From NCBI GenBank assembly GCA_900545525.1, contig UQZX01000015.1, positions 14,348 to 78,347 on the forward strand: 64,000 bases of DNA. The letters are read 5' to 3'. This DNA is from an uncultured Prevotella sp. (GTDB lineage Bacteria > Bacteroidota > Bacteroidia > Bacteroidales > Bacteroidaceae). A model generated the notes under the pieces. That model did not search any database. It was not told where the DNA came from and worked only from the letters and a program-made list of their open reading frames with translations. The translations under genes and the position numbers were made by a program. The number at the start of each line of letters is the position of its first letter. Within the stretch, counting starts at the first letter, position 1. Positions 34,284-42,438 of the stretch are shown here, one piece after another.

Positions 34284-34460
34284 AGGTGTGTCAAAATGCT
34301 CATACGGCACTAAGTCTGTTTGTAACATAATGATGTTCAATGGCTGTTTGGCGGACATTTACAAGACGTGTTGTTGAACGAAGTGAAAAAAATGTCCCTA
34401 CAGATTGGAGGAATTGAAAATAGACACATACAGACTGGAAGAATTGAAATTTGACACATG
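34284..34460. repeat. MITE-like palindromic element, copy 2
   Basis: The ends GGTGTGTCAAAA and GAAATTTGACACA match copy 1 at 10027-10177. The central part (GTTTGTAACAT ... GTTTGGCGGAC) equals the reverse complement of the copy 1 loop, so the middle is inverted between copies. The right side carries a duplicated ACAGAYTGGARGAATTGAAA segment, and the inner stem is degenerate. Confidence 0.6.
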
Positions 34461-34515
34461 CTCCTGCGCCCGATTTGCATTATCAATAAAACAGGTAAAA
34501 AAGACATTTATATAT

Positions 34516-36030
34516 ATGAGTCTGACAAGTATAGCAAGCATGTTCTTCCTGCCGAGGCAGAGGGAACTGAAACGGCACTTCAATGAGGCGGAAGAGCTTC
34601 AGGCAAGGGTGCTGCGTTATCTCGTGGCGCAAGCCATGGACACCAAGTACGGAAAGGAGCATTTCTTCAGCAAGATAAAAGACTATGACGGCTTTGCCGC
34701 AAACGTGCCCGTAAACACATACGAGGAGCTGAAGGGCGACATCGACCGCATGCGCCACGGCGAGAGTGACGTGCTGTGGAAGGGGCGCGTAAGGTGGTTC
34801 GCAAAGTCGTCGGGCACGACGAACGACAAGAGCAAGTTCATACCCGTGAGCGCGGAGGGCCTGCGCAACATCCACTATGCGGGGGGCAGGGATGCCGTTG
34901 CCATGTACCTTATGTCCAATCCCCGGAGCCGCATATTCGACGGGCGCAGCCTGATACTGGGCGGCAGCCACGCGGCAAACTACGGGGCGGCGGACAGCCT
35001 GGTGGGCGACCTCAGTGCCATACTGATAGAAAACATCAACCCGCTTGCCAACCTCGTGCGCGTACCTTGTAAGGAAACGGCGCTGCTGTCGGACTTCGAG
35101 GTGAAGCGCGACCGCATAGCACGCGAGACATTAGGCAAGAACGTGACGAACATCAGCGGCGTGCCCTCGTGGATGCTCTCCGTATTGACGCGCGTGATGG
35201 AGCTTACGGGCAAGACGCACTTGGAAGAGGTGTGGTCCAACCTCGAGGTGTTCTTCCACGGCGGCGTGGCGTTCACGCCCTACCGCGGGCAGTACCGCCA
35301 GCTCATAACGTCGCCGTCGATGCACTACATGGAGACGTATAATGCCAGCGAGGGCTTCTTCGGGCTGCAGAACGACCTGGGCGACCCGGCGATGATGCTG
35401 ATGCTCGACTACGGCGTGTTCTATGAGTTCATACCGATGGACGAGTTCGGAAGCCCCAATCCCACGGTGGTGCCGCTGTGGGGCGTGGAGACGGGCAAGA
35501 ACTATGCCATGCTGATATCGACGTCGTGCGGACTGTGGCGGTATGTGATAGGGGACACGGTGCGCTTTACGTCGCGCAACCCGTATAAGTTTGTGATAAC
35601 GGGGCGCACGAAGCACTTCATAAATGCCTTTGGCGAGGAGCTGATAGTGGACAATGCCGAGAAAGGGCTTGCCGCGGCGTGTGCCGCCACGGGTGCGGAG
35701 GTGCTGGAGTATACTGCTGCGCCGGTGTTCATGAACGAGAATGCGAAGTGCCGCCACCAGTGGCTGATAGAGTTCTCGCGCCCGCCGGAGGACCTCGCAA
35801 AGTTTGCCGGGGTGCTCGACAGCGAGCTTCAGCGCATAAACAGCGACTATGAGGCGAAGCGTTACAAGGACATCACCTTGCAGCACTTGGAGATAATACC
35901 CGCCCGCAAGAACCTTTTCAACGACTGGCTGAAAATGAAGGGCAAGCTGGGCGGGCAGCACAAGGTGCCGAGGCTGAGCAACAGCAGGGAGTATATAGAG
36001 GAACTTTTTAAATTAAGAAGTAAGAATTAA
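34516..36030 (+). CDS. GH3-family (auxin-responsive promoter-like) adenylating enzyme
   Basis: GH3 proteins belong to the acyl-adenylate superfamily; plant members conjugate amino acids to hormones, while the bacterial substrate is unknown. I set the start at ATG 34516 (MSLTSIASMFFLPRQREL), giving 504 residues; upstream in-frame codons run into the MITE-like element. Adenylation motifs are visible: WFAKSSGTTNDKSKFIPVS (near residue 96-114), METYNASEGFFG, and CGLWRYVIGDTVRFTS followed by ITGRTKHFINAFGEEL. The last residues (LFKLRSKN) and stop fall in a short-period repeat. It precedes the Ig-like lipoprotein and DUF3108 genes, a neighbourhood common in Bacteroidales. Confidence 0.88.
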   Translation: MSLTSIASMFFLPRQRELKRHFNEAEELQARVLRYLVAQAMDTKYGKEHFFSKIKDYDGFAANVPVNTYEELKGDIDRMRHGESDVLWKGRVRWFAKSSGTTNDKSKFIPVSAEGLRNIHYAGGRDAVAMYLMSNPRSRIFDGRSLILGGSHAANYGAADSLVGDLSAILIENINPLANLVRVPCKETALLSDFEVKRDRIARETLGKNVTNISGVPSWMLSVLTRVMELTGKTHLEEVWSNLEVFFHGGVAFTPYRGQYRQLITSPSMHYMETYNASEGFFGLQNDLGDPAMMLMLDYGVFYEFIPMDEFGSPNPTVVPLWGVETGKNYAMLISTSCGLWRYVIGDTVRFTSRNPYKFVITGRTKHFINAFGEELIVDNAEKGLAAACAATGAEVLEYTAAPVFMNENAKCRHQWLIEFSRPPEDLAKFAGVLDSELQRINSDYEAKRYKDITLQHLEIIPARKNLFNDWLKMKGKLGGQHKVPRLSNSREYIEELFKLRSKN

Positions 36031-36256
36031 GAATTAAGAATTTGCTGGCGCCTTGGGAGGGGGATGAGGCTATAGGTGATAGAGGCAATAGAAGCTATAG
36101 AGGCAATAGAAGCTATAGAGGCAATAGAAGCTATAGAAGCTATAGAGAAAATAGAGGCTATAGAACCAATAGAAAAATAGGGCTTGAGCTTCATGGGCGG
36201 CAGCAAATTCTTAATTCTTAATTCTTAATTCTTAATTCTTAATTCTTAATTCTTAA
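36017..36256. repeat. Composite repeat with inverted 7-bp arms and 9-bp core
   Basis: AAGAATTAAGAATT units and GAATTTGCTGGCGCC on the left mirror GGGCGGCAGCAAATTC and AATTCTTAATTCTT units on the right. Between them, GCTATAGAG/GCAATAGAA-type units repeat every 9 bp. The whole block could fold into one large hairpin between the GH3 and lipoprotein genes. Its left edge overlaps the GH3 3' end. Confidence 0.65.
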
Positions 36257-36259
36257 ATT

Positions 36260-38179
36260 ATGAGTTATAGGTTTTCGATAGTAATTGCATTTGTCCTTGC
36301 CGTTGCGGGGTGTGCCAAGATGGGACAGCCGGACGGGGGACTGTATGACGAGACACCGCCGCGCATAGTGGGTGCCACGCCTGCCGACAAGGCGGTGGGC
36401 GTTAGCCCGAAGAAGGTGACGATATATTTCGACGAATACATCACCGTGGATAATCCTACGGAGAAGGTGGTGGTGTCGCCGCCGCAGATAGAGATGCCGG
36501 AGATAAAGGGGGCGGGGAAGAAGATTGTGGTGGAGCTGAGAGACTCGCTGAAGCCAGCGACGACGTACACCATAGACTTCTCTGACGCCATATCGGACAA
36601 CAACGAGGGAAACCCGCTCGGCAACTATACGTACAGCTTCTCTACAGGCGACCATATAGATACGTTGGAGGTGGCGGGCAGCGTTGTGGATGCGTCGAAC
36701 CTTGAACCGGTGAAGGGCATCCTCGTGGGGCTTTATCCTACAACGCCCGATATGGCTTTTACGGCTGCCGACACGGCATTTACCACAACGCCATTTCTGA
36801 GGGTCTCGCGTACGGACAGCCGCGGACGCTTCATTGTGAAGGGCGTGGCTCCGGGGCAGTATCGCATATATGCCCTGCAGGATATGGACAACAACTATTT
36901 TTTCAGTCAGAAAAGCGAGATGCTGGCATTCTCGCGCGATATAATAGTGCCCGCGTGCAAACCCGACGTGAGGCAGGACACGCTGTGGCGCGACTCGTTG
37001 CACATAGACTCGATAGTGCCGGTGAGATATACCCACTTCCTGCCGGACGACATCGTGCTGAAGGCTTTCACCGAGGTGCAGACGGACCGCTACTTCCTGA
37101 AAAGCGAAAGACAGAAGCCCGAAGCCTTCACGCTGTTCTTCAGCAACGGCGACAGCCGGCTGCCGGAGGTGCGCGGGCTGAACTTCGACGACAGGGGTGC
37201 CTTCGTGGTGGAGGCAAGCGAGAAGAACGACACGGTGACCTACTGGCTGCGCGACACTGCGCTTGTAAACACCGACACGCTGCGCATGGAGGTGAGGTAT
37301 ATGGGCACGGACACGCTGGGGGCACTCGTGAGCAATACGGACACCTTGGAGATACTTCCGCGCGAGTCTTACGAGAAGCGCATGAAGCGCATGGAGCGTG
37401 AGCGCGAGGAGTGGCAGAAGATGCAGGAGAAGGCAAGGAAAAGGGGCGACGTGTATCTCACGGAGATGCCCGCAGAGGCTCTTGAGCCCGAATATGACAT
37501 AGAGTCGGAGCCTGCGCCCGACCGCAACATAACGGTGGTGATGCCGTCGCCGCTGGCGCGCATAGACACTGCTGCCATACATCTTTATTCGCGCCACGAC
37601 ACGTTGTGGTACCGCTCGCCGATGGTATTCAGGGAGCGTGAGGGGAAGCCGCGTACTTACGAGCTGCTGGGAGAGTGGCGCCCGGGCACGGAGTATAGCC
37701 TGGAGATAGACTCGGCGGCGTTCACCGACATATACGGCAGGGTGTCCGGCGGGATGAAGAAGGGCTTCCGTGTGCGTACGCTCGACAGTTTCGGCTCGCT
37801 GATAATGACCGTTGAGGGCATGGCGGACACCGCGATAGTGGTGGAGCTGCTCGACACGCAGGACCGTGTGGTGAAGAGCGTGAGGACGAGCGACGGCACG
37901 GCGGAGTTTTTCTATATCAAGCCTGCGACGTATTACATGCGCATGTTCATAGACAGCAACGGCAACGGCAAATGGGACACGGGCGACTATGCCGCCGGAC
38001 GGCAGCCCGAGGAGACGTGCTACTATCTTGAGAGGATAGAGTGTAAGGCGAAATGGGACATCTCTCTTTCGTGGAACCCCTTGGAAAGGGCGGGAGACCG
38101 CCAGAAACCGCTGGCGATAACGAAGCAGAAGCCTGACAAGGAGAAGACGATAAAGAGGAGGAACGACCAAAGGAATTAA
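36260..38179 (+). CDS. Ig-like-domain lipoprotein
   Basis: This 639-residue protein has a lipoprotein signal (MSYRFSIVIAFVLAVAGC, Cys18). The first domain (about 30-130) is a bacterial Ig-like/BIG5-type domain with TPADKAVGVSPKKVTIYFDE and the FSTGD end. A carboxypeptidase-regulatory-like domain (about 135-215, GRFIVKGVAPGQYRIYALQD) follows. Then come several beta domains and a charged coiled segment around 370-400 (ESYEKRMKRMERERE). The C-terminus holds DSNGNGKWDTGDYAAGRQPEE, like a second regulatory-like domain, and a basic tail. It is likely an outer-membrane or periplasmic structural lipoprotein of unknown role. The stop codon lies in a GAATTAA repeat. Confidence 0.82.
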   Translation: MSYRFSIVIAFVLAVAGCAKMGQPDGGLYDETPPRIVGATPADKAVGVSPKKVTIYFDEYITVDNPTEKVVVSPPQIEMPEIKGAGKKIVVELRDSLKPATTYTIDFSDAISDNNEGNPLGNYTYSFSTGDHIDTLEVAGSVVDASNLEPVKGILVGLYPTTPDMAFTAADTAFTTTPFLRVSRTDSRGRFIVKGVAPGQYRIYALQDMDNNYFFSQKSEMLAFSRDIIVPACKPDVRQDTLWRDSLHIDSIVPVRYTHFLPDDIVLKAFTEVQTDRYFLKSERQKPEAFTLFFSNGDSRLPEVRGLNFDDRGAFVVEASEKNDTVTYWLRDTALVNTDTLRMEVRYMGTDTLGALVSNTDTLEILPRESYEKRMKRMEREREEWQKMQEKARKRGDVYLTEMPAEALEPEYDIESEPAPDRNITVVMPSPLARIDTAAIHLYSRHDTLWYRSPMVFREREGKPRTYELLGEWRPGTEYSLEIDSAAFTDIYGRVSGGMKKGFRVRTLDSFGSLIMTVEGMADTAIVVELLDTQDRVVKSVRTSDGTAEFFYIKPATYYMRMFIDSNGNGKWDTGDYAAGRQPEETCYYLERIECKAKWDISLSWNPLERAGDRQKPLAITKQKPDKEKTIKRRNDQRN

Positions 38180-38243
38180 GAATTAAGAGTTAAGAATTAA
38201 GAATGATTATGGAGTAAGGAGTAAAGGGAGTAAGGAGAGATTT

Positions 38244-38402
38244 TTGGAAGTTAAGGAAGTTATGGGAAGTTAAGGAAGTTAAAGGACAAATGCCTATGCT
38301 TATGTCTATGCTTGTCATGGTATCGTCTTAACTTCTCAGCGACCGGAGGGAGCGGTAACTTCTTAACTTCTTTAACTTCCAAAAAATCTTCTTTAACTCC
38401 TA
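38244..38402. repeat. Dispersed hairpin repeat, forward copy
   Basis: GGAAGTTAAGGAAGTTATGG and a following GTTAAAGGACAAATGC lead to CTTGTCATGGTATCGTC, CTTCTCAGCGACCGGAGGGA and closing TAACTTC units. It matches the inverted copy at 33911-34084 closely and ends just before the DUF3108 gene. Short GAATTAA units occupy 38177-38205. Confidence 0.65.
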
Positions 38403-38426
38403 ATAAAAAATACTAAACAAAAGAAT

Positions 38427-39218
38427 ATGGGAAAAAGAATGATGAACATGGCTGCACTGTTTCTTTTTTGTCTTCCTGTAATGGTGGAGGCACAGTGCTC
38501 GTATAAGAATACCGCGTTTAAGTCGGGTGAGTTTCTTTCTTATAACCTGTATTATAACTGGAAGTTTGTGTGGGTTAAGGCGGGGACGGCATCCATGTCC
38601 ACCGTGGCGAGCCGCTACAAGGGACAGCCTGCATACCGCGCCAGCCTTACAACGCGCGGCAACGGCAAGGTGGATAACATGTTTGTGCTGCGCGACACGC
38701 TGCTGTGCTACTCGGGACAGGACCTCGTGCCGCTGTACTACCGTAAGGGGGCACGCGAGGGAAAGCGATATACCGTGGACGAGATATGGTATACGTACAA
38801 GGGAGGGCAGTGTAACCTGCGTCAGCAGCGGCTGCATTCCGACGGGCGCAAGGACGTGCGCAACCATAAGTCGCCGGAGTGTGTCTACGACATGATGAAT
38901 ATCTTCCTGCGTGCCCGAAGCTTCAGCATAGACGGTTGGAAGCCCGGTCATACGGTGAGCTTTCCCATTGCCGACGGTAACGGCACGGCACCGGCAATGC
39001 TGAAATATCGCGGGAAGAAGACCGTTAAGGCGGACAACGGCATAAAATACCGATGCATAGAGCTGTCGTACATAGAGAAGGAGAAGGGAAAATGGAAGGA
39101 GATTGTGCGCTTCTATGTTACTGACGATGCCAACCATGTGCCCGTGCGCCTCGACATGTTCCTGCGCTTCGGCAGTGCCAAGGCTTTTCTTACAAATATG
39201 AAGGGGCTGAGGAACTGA
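38427..39218 (+). CDS. DUF3108-family secreted protein
   Basis: The 263-residue protein has a signal peptide (MGKRMMNMAALFLFCLPVMVEA). The start of the mature domain, SGEFLSYNLYYNWKFVWVKAG, is the family's characteristic beginning, followed by the ASMSTV strand and repeated short beta strands. The family is expected to form a periplasmic or outer-membrane-associated beta structure, and its function is unknown. Downstream of GH3 and Ig-like lipoprotein genes it forms a conserved trio. The stop codon overlaps the 47-bp inverted repeat by two bases. Confidence 0.85.
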   Translation: MGKRMMNMAALFLFCLPVMVEAQCSYKNTAFKSGEFLSYNLYYNWKFVWVKAGTASMSTVASRYKGQPAYRASLTTRGNGKVDNMFVLRDTLLCYSGQDLVPLYYRKGAREGKRYTVDEIWYTYKGGQCNLRQQRLHSDGRKDVRNHKSPECVYDMMNIFLRARSFSIDGWKPGHTVSFPIADGNGTAPAMLKYRGKKTVKADNGIKYRCIELSYIEKEKGKWKEIVRFYVTDDANHVPVRLDMFLRFGSAKAFLTNMKGLRN

Positions 39219-39358
39219 GGAAATGAAGAATGATGAATGAAGAATGAAGAATTTGCTGCCGCCGTTCGTCCTATTGGTCCTATTAGTCTTAAGCCCTATC
39301 AGCCACCCATCGGCGGCAGCAAATTCTTCATTCTTCATTCATCATTCTTCATTTCCTC
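39217..39358. repeat. 47-bp perfect inverted repeat between convergent genes
   Basis: Bases 39217-39263 and 39312-39358 are perfect reverse complements, each containing GAATGAAGAA units and AATTTGCTGCCGCC. The 48-base loop has 9-bp units (TCCTATTGG, TCCTATTAG, TCTTAAGCC, CTATCAGCC). It overlaps the 3' ends of both convergent genes and supplies the final two codons and stop of the GT10 gene. It could act as a bidirectional terminator. Confidence 0.8.
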
Positions 39359-40362
39359 ACCCAGTTGCACATTTTATAATAGTTGCGGCCTATGGTGTAA
39401 AGATACCAGTTGTGCCATGAGAAGTATTTTGAGGCGGGGTTGATGAGAGTCGGTCCTGCCTCTTTCGTATCGCCGATGCCGCGGCATATCTCTGCAATGA
39501 AGTTGAACATGTTGTACTTGTCGAGGACGAGCTGCTTGCTGACGGCAAGCTCCTGCTGACGTTCGGTGTAGAGGTCGGCAGCAAGCGTGGCGTCTATAAT
39601 CTCGGCGGTGCGGTCGAAGTTGCGGATGTCGACGGGCACGAAAGCCCTGTCGGGGAAGAAGTCGCTGATGTTGGTGCAGCCGTGGTATATGGGGAATGTG
39701 CCAGCAAGATAGCAGTCGGCAAGCTTCTCCGTCCAGTAGTAGTCGCCGGTGGAGTTTTCTATTACTATATGATACTTATATGGCGCCAGCACCTCCCACT
39801 TGTCTGCAAAGCCGCGGTTGCCGCGTCCGTAAATGTCTATCTTGTCACCGTAACGTTCCTTGAGCTTCTCCATGAAACGCAGGCGGTCGACATGTCCGCG
39901 CGAGAACGCCTTGTTGCTCGATATCACCGATATAAGCTTTGTCTTTTCGGGATTTGCGCGGCGTATGTTCTCATAGTTCATCGGGAAGCGGTTTGTGCCG
40001 TCCTGTTCGAACGTGGCACCGACGAACCATGTCAGTATTGCCTGTGTGTGTATGACGTTGGTTCCCGGTATGGGCTTAATCTGCGGCTGGCATGCAAGGA
40101 CGGTGCCGAACTGTGCGCAGAACTTACGGGGATAGCACAATATGCTGTAAGGCTCGCCGGTGAGCAGTATGGTATGGCTGCGCGGCACGTCGAACATAGT
40201 GGGGACGCGCAGTCCCTTTTCCTTTATCACAACAAAGTCCGGACGGCACGACGTGTCGTTGATGACGAAGCGGAACTCGCCGTCGTCGGTAATGCCGCCG
40301 GTGTTTCTCATCTGGCGGAAGTGCACCAGCGGGTCGCGTGTTATTATCAGTATTGTTTTCAT
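39349..40362 (-). CDS. Glycosyltransferase family 10 (fucosyltransferase-like) protein
   Basis: GT10 enzymes add fucose in alpha-1,3/1,4 linkage using GDP-fucose. The 337-residue protein carries the family's C-terminal donor-binding motif YHIVIENSTGDYYWTEKLAD followed by CYLAGTFPIYHG. The KLISVISSNKAFSRGHVDRL segment before it is also typical. The N-terminal half is the variable acceptor domain. There is no signal peptide, so it acts in the cytoplasm on a lipid-linked or LOS glycan. It starts 8 bp after the galactofuranosyltransferase-like gene. Its last two codons and stop lie in the repeat at 39217-39358. Confidence 0.85.
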   Translation of the reverse strand: MKTILIITRDPLVHFRQMRNTGGITDDGEFRFVINDTSCRPDFVVIKEKGLRVPTMFDVPRSHTILLTGEPYSILCYPRKFCAQFGTVLACQPQIKPIPGTNVIHTQAILTWFVGATFEQDGTNRFPMNYENIRRANPEKTKLISVISSNKAFSRGHVDRLRFMEKLKERYGDKIDIYGRGNRGFADKWEVLAPYKYHIVIENSTGDYYWTEKLADCYLAGTFPIYHGCTNISDFFPDRAFVPVDIRNFDRTAEIIDATLAADLYTERQQELAVSKQLVLDKYNMFNFIAEICRGIGDTKEAGPTLINPASKYFSWHNWYLYTIGRNYYKMCNWVRK

Positions 40363-40370
40363 AAGCTGTC

Positions 40371-41390
40371 TTAATGCTTGTCGGATAGTCCGAGATATTC
40401 CTCAGCCTCGCTGAGCATGGACGTTATGTAATGACCGTTGCCGAGCCTTACGCTCATCTCTGCCGCCGCACGGCGCATTGCGTCATAGCGTTCGCCGGTG
40501 AGCGATGCAAGCATGCCTGCAATGTCTTTCAGGCTGTTTACGGCGATGCCGACATTCTCTTTCGTGATGAACGGCGCCATTGCCGCCTTGCTCCATACAA
40601 TGACGGGTATGCCGGCGCGGAGGTAGAACGATGTCTTATGCGGGTCGTTTATCTTGAGATATTCTCCCCATGCCCCGGTGCACTCGTCGGTGGAGTCGCC
40701 GTCCCACACTATTCCGAAGTGAGCCTGTACCTTTGTGATGAAATCTTCCGAGGGCATGAAGCCGTGATAGTGCAGGTTGGGGTTGGAACACTCTTCCGGT
40801 GCAAAGCCCTTGCCGTAGAGGTCGAGGGTCCACTCGCGCGTGACGTCGTCAAGCTTATACAGGAAGTCGTTGCGGCGGCGTCCGAGGTTGCCTGCGTATG
40901 CTATGCGCCACGGGTGCGCTGCCGGTAGTGTTGCCTGTGCCGGAGTGTTGTCGGACAGGAAGTCGAATATTTCGAGACACTGTATCCTTCCCTTAAATCC
41001 GTTCTCGATAAGATATTGTTTCATCGTGGGGTTGTGCACGATAAGCACGTCGACGGCAGAAAGCCGGCGGTTCTCCTTCTCCGGCGTGAGCTTGTGGCGG
41101 CGGAACGCACCGAGGTCGTGTATGACGGTGACGACGGCGGCACCCTTGAGATGTGCGAGCAGCGATGCTATCCTGAAGAACTTCTTCATGGGATATTGCA
41201 AAAGGAGCATGTCGCCGCGGTGCAGGCGGAAGACGATGGAGCTGACGCTTACCAGCTTTGTCAAGAAACGTGCAACGCCCCCGTTGCCGAAGTTGATGCG
41301 TGTAAGGTTTTTATACCCGAGGCTGCCGGCGATAATCTCAATATCGCGCTTCGCCTTGTTGATGGTTCCTATTTCGATAAAGTATTTCAT
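40371..41390 (-). CDS. Glycosyltransferase, WbbI-like galactofuranosyltransferase
   Basis: The 339-residue GT-B protein resembles beta-1,6-galactofuranosyltransferases of the WbbI type, which use UDP-galactofuranose. Features are RGDMLLLQYPMKKFF, VVTVIHDLGAFRR, RIAYAGNLGRRRNDFLYKL and the C-terminal YLKINDPHKTSFYLRAGIPV motif. The presence of UDP-galactopyranose mutase at 43493-44647 in the same gene group strongly supports a galactofuranose donor. The acceptor is unknown. A large dispersed repeat separates it from the upstream kinase gene, so it may have separate transcription. Confidence 0.8.
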   Translation of the reverse strand: MKYFIEIGTINKAKRDIEIIAGSLGYKNLTRINFGNGGVARFLTKLVSVSSIVFRLHRGDMLLLQYPMKKFFRIASLLAHLKGAAVVTVIHDLGAFRRHKLTPEKENRRLSAVDVLIVHNPTMKQYLIENGFKGRIQCLEIFDFLSDNTPAQATLPAAHPWRIAYAGNLGRRRNDFLYKLDDVTREWTLDLYGKGFAPEECSNPNLHYHGFMPSEDFITKVQAHFGIVWDGDSTDECTGAWGEYLKINDPHKTSFYLRAGIPVIVWSKAAMAPFITKENVGIAVNSLKDIAGMLASLTGERYDAMRRAAAEMSVRLGNGHYITSMLSEAEEYLGLSDKH

Positions 41391-41410
41391 ATTGTTATTA
41401 TTTTTTTGGG

Positions 41411-41690
41411 AAGTTAAAGAAGTTATGGGAAGTTAATGAAGTTAAAAGACAAATGCTTATGTCTTTGGTTTTGCTTGTCATTGTATCTCATGTTGTTATT
41501 ATTATTGTTTGGAAGATTATTTTGGAAGTTAAAGAAGTTATGGGAAGTTAATGAAGTTAAAGGACAAATGCTTATGCCTTTGGTTTTGCTTGTCACGGTA
41601 TTGTCCTTTAACTTCCCAGCGACCGAAGGGAGCGATAACTTCCCTCATAACTTCTTTAACTTCCAAATAATCTTCTAAATAATCTTCCAA
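41411..41690. repeat. Dispersed hairpin repeat, partial plus full copy
   Basis: A partial unit (41411-41490) and a full unit (41524-41690) share GGAAGTTAAAGAAGTTATGG and a downstream ACAAATGCTTATG stretch, and the full unit also has CAGCGACCGAAGGGAGCG. The right edge overlaps the 3' end of the kinase gene and supplies its last codons and stop. Confidence 0.65.
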
Positions 41691-42438
41691 TCCCCTTCAA
41701 TCCCCCCGTGAACTTCTTGCGCCTTGTCCACCGGCGGTCGTGCCTCAGTTTTACGTATACGGCGCGGTCGATGTCCTCTGGTGTCCAGCCGCATGCCGCG
41801 GCATATTTTTCCAATACGTCCATGTACATGTCGTCGGGACGCCATAGCAGCGTGAGGTTCTCCATGCGTTCCGCCTTGGGCACCGGCTTGCCGTCGTAGA
41901 AGGTCATGCGGTTGATGTCTATGAGCTGAAACCTGTAGCCGTTGCCGTCGCAGCGGTAGAGCGTGTTTGTGGAGTTGAGGTCGCGGTGCAGTATGCCGCT
42001 TTGGTGAAGCGATGCCACGAAGCGGGCATATTCTGCAGCAAGACGTGCATTGTACGGCTCCTTTTCGATAAGCTCGTCGCGCACCGGTCTCATGTCGGTA
42101 TACTCACATATATAGTAAACCTGCTTTATCATACCGCCCCTTATATCCTCGATATACGCTATCGGCGCAGGAGTGTCGAAACCCCGGGCACGTATGGCGG
42201 CAGCATTTTCGAAAGCCCGCCGTGCCTTGTCCTTGCGGAAGAACGTATATATCGCCTGCTTGACGATGTCGTGCCGCTTGAAACGCTTTGCCACAAGGCA
42301 GACATCGCCGTGGCGGAAAAGGCGCACCTCGTTGCGGCCGGAAAAGAGCAGCGTGCCCTCGCCGCGGTCAAAGAGCAGGGGAACGGAGGCTATGAAGCCG
42401 CGTATATGTTCGTAATCGGGACTGACGGTTGTTCTCAT
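41656..42438 (-). CDS. InaA/WaaP-type lipopolysaccharide kinase
   Basis: This 260-residue protein has a small-kinase fold: a probable ATP-binding lysine in LVAKRF (Lys51), the catalytic loop HRDLNSTN (151-158, Asp153) and a metal-binding DIN in LIDINR (Asp174). Members phosphorylate heptose or Kdo sugars of LPS cores. The start overlaps the acyltransferase stop (ATGA-type, 4 bp), so the two are translationally coupled. The C-terminal GRLFRRLFGS and the stop come from repeat sequence, giving a basic, amphipathic tail that could touch the membrane. It fits the LPS/LOS theme of this gene group. Confidence 0.85.
   Translation of the reverse strand: MRTTVSPDYEHIRGFIASVPLLFDRGEGTLLFSGRNEVRLFRHGDVCLVAKRFKRHDIVKQAIYTFFRKDKARRAFENAAAIRARGFDTPAPIAYIEDIRGGMIKQVYYICEYTDMRPVRDELIEKEPYNARLAAEYARFVASLHQSGILHRDLNSTNTLYRCDGNGYRFQLIDINRMTFYDGKPVPKAERMENLTLLWRPDDMYMDVLEKYAAACGWTPEDIDRAVYVKLRHDRRWTRRKKFTGGLKGIGRLFRRLFGS

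Noticed and set aside
36239..38170. 643-codon open frame on the minus strand opposite the Ig-like lipoprotein
   Set aside because: Its length comes from the codon bias of the real gene; it is Arg/His-rich without domains, while the plus strand has a lipoprotein signal and recognisable domains.
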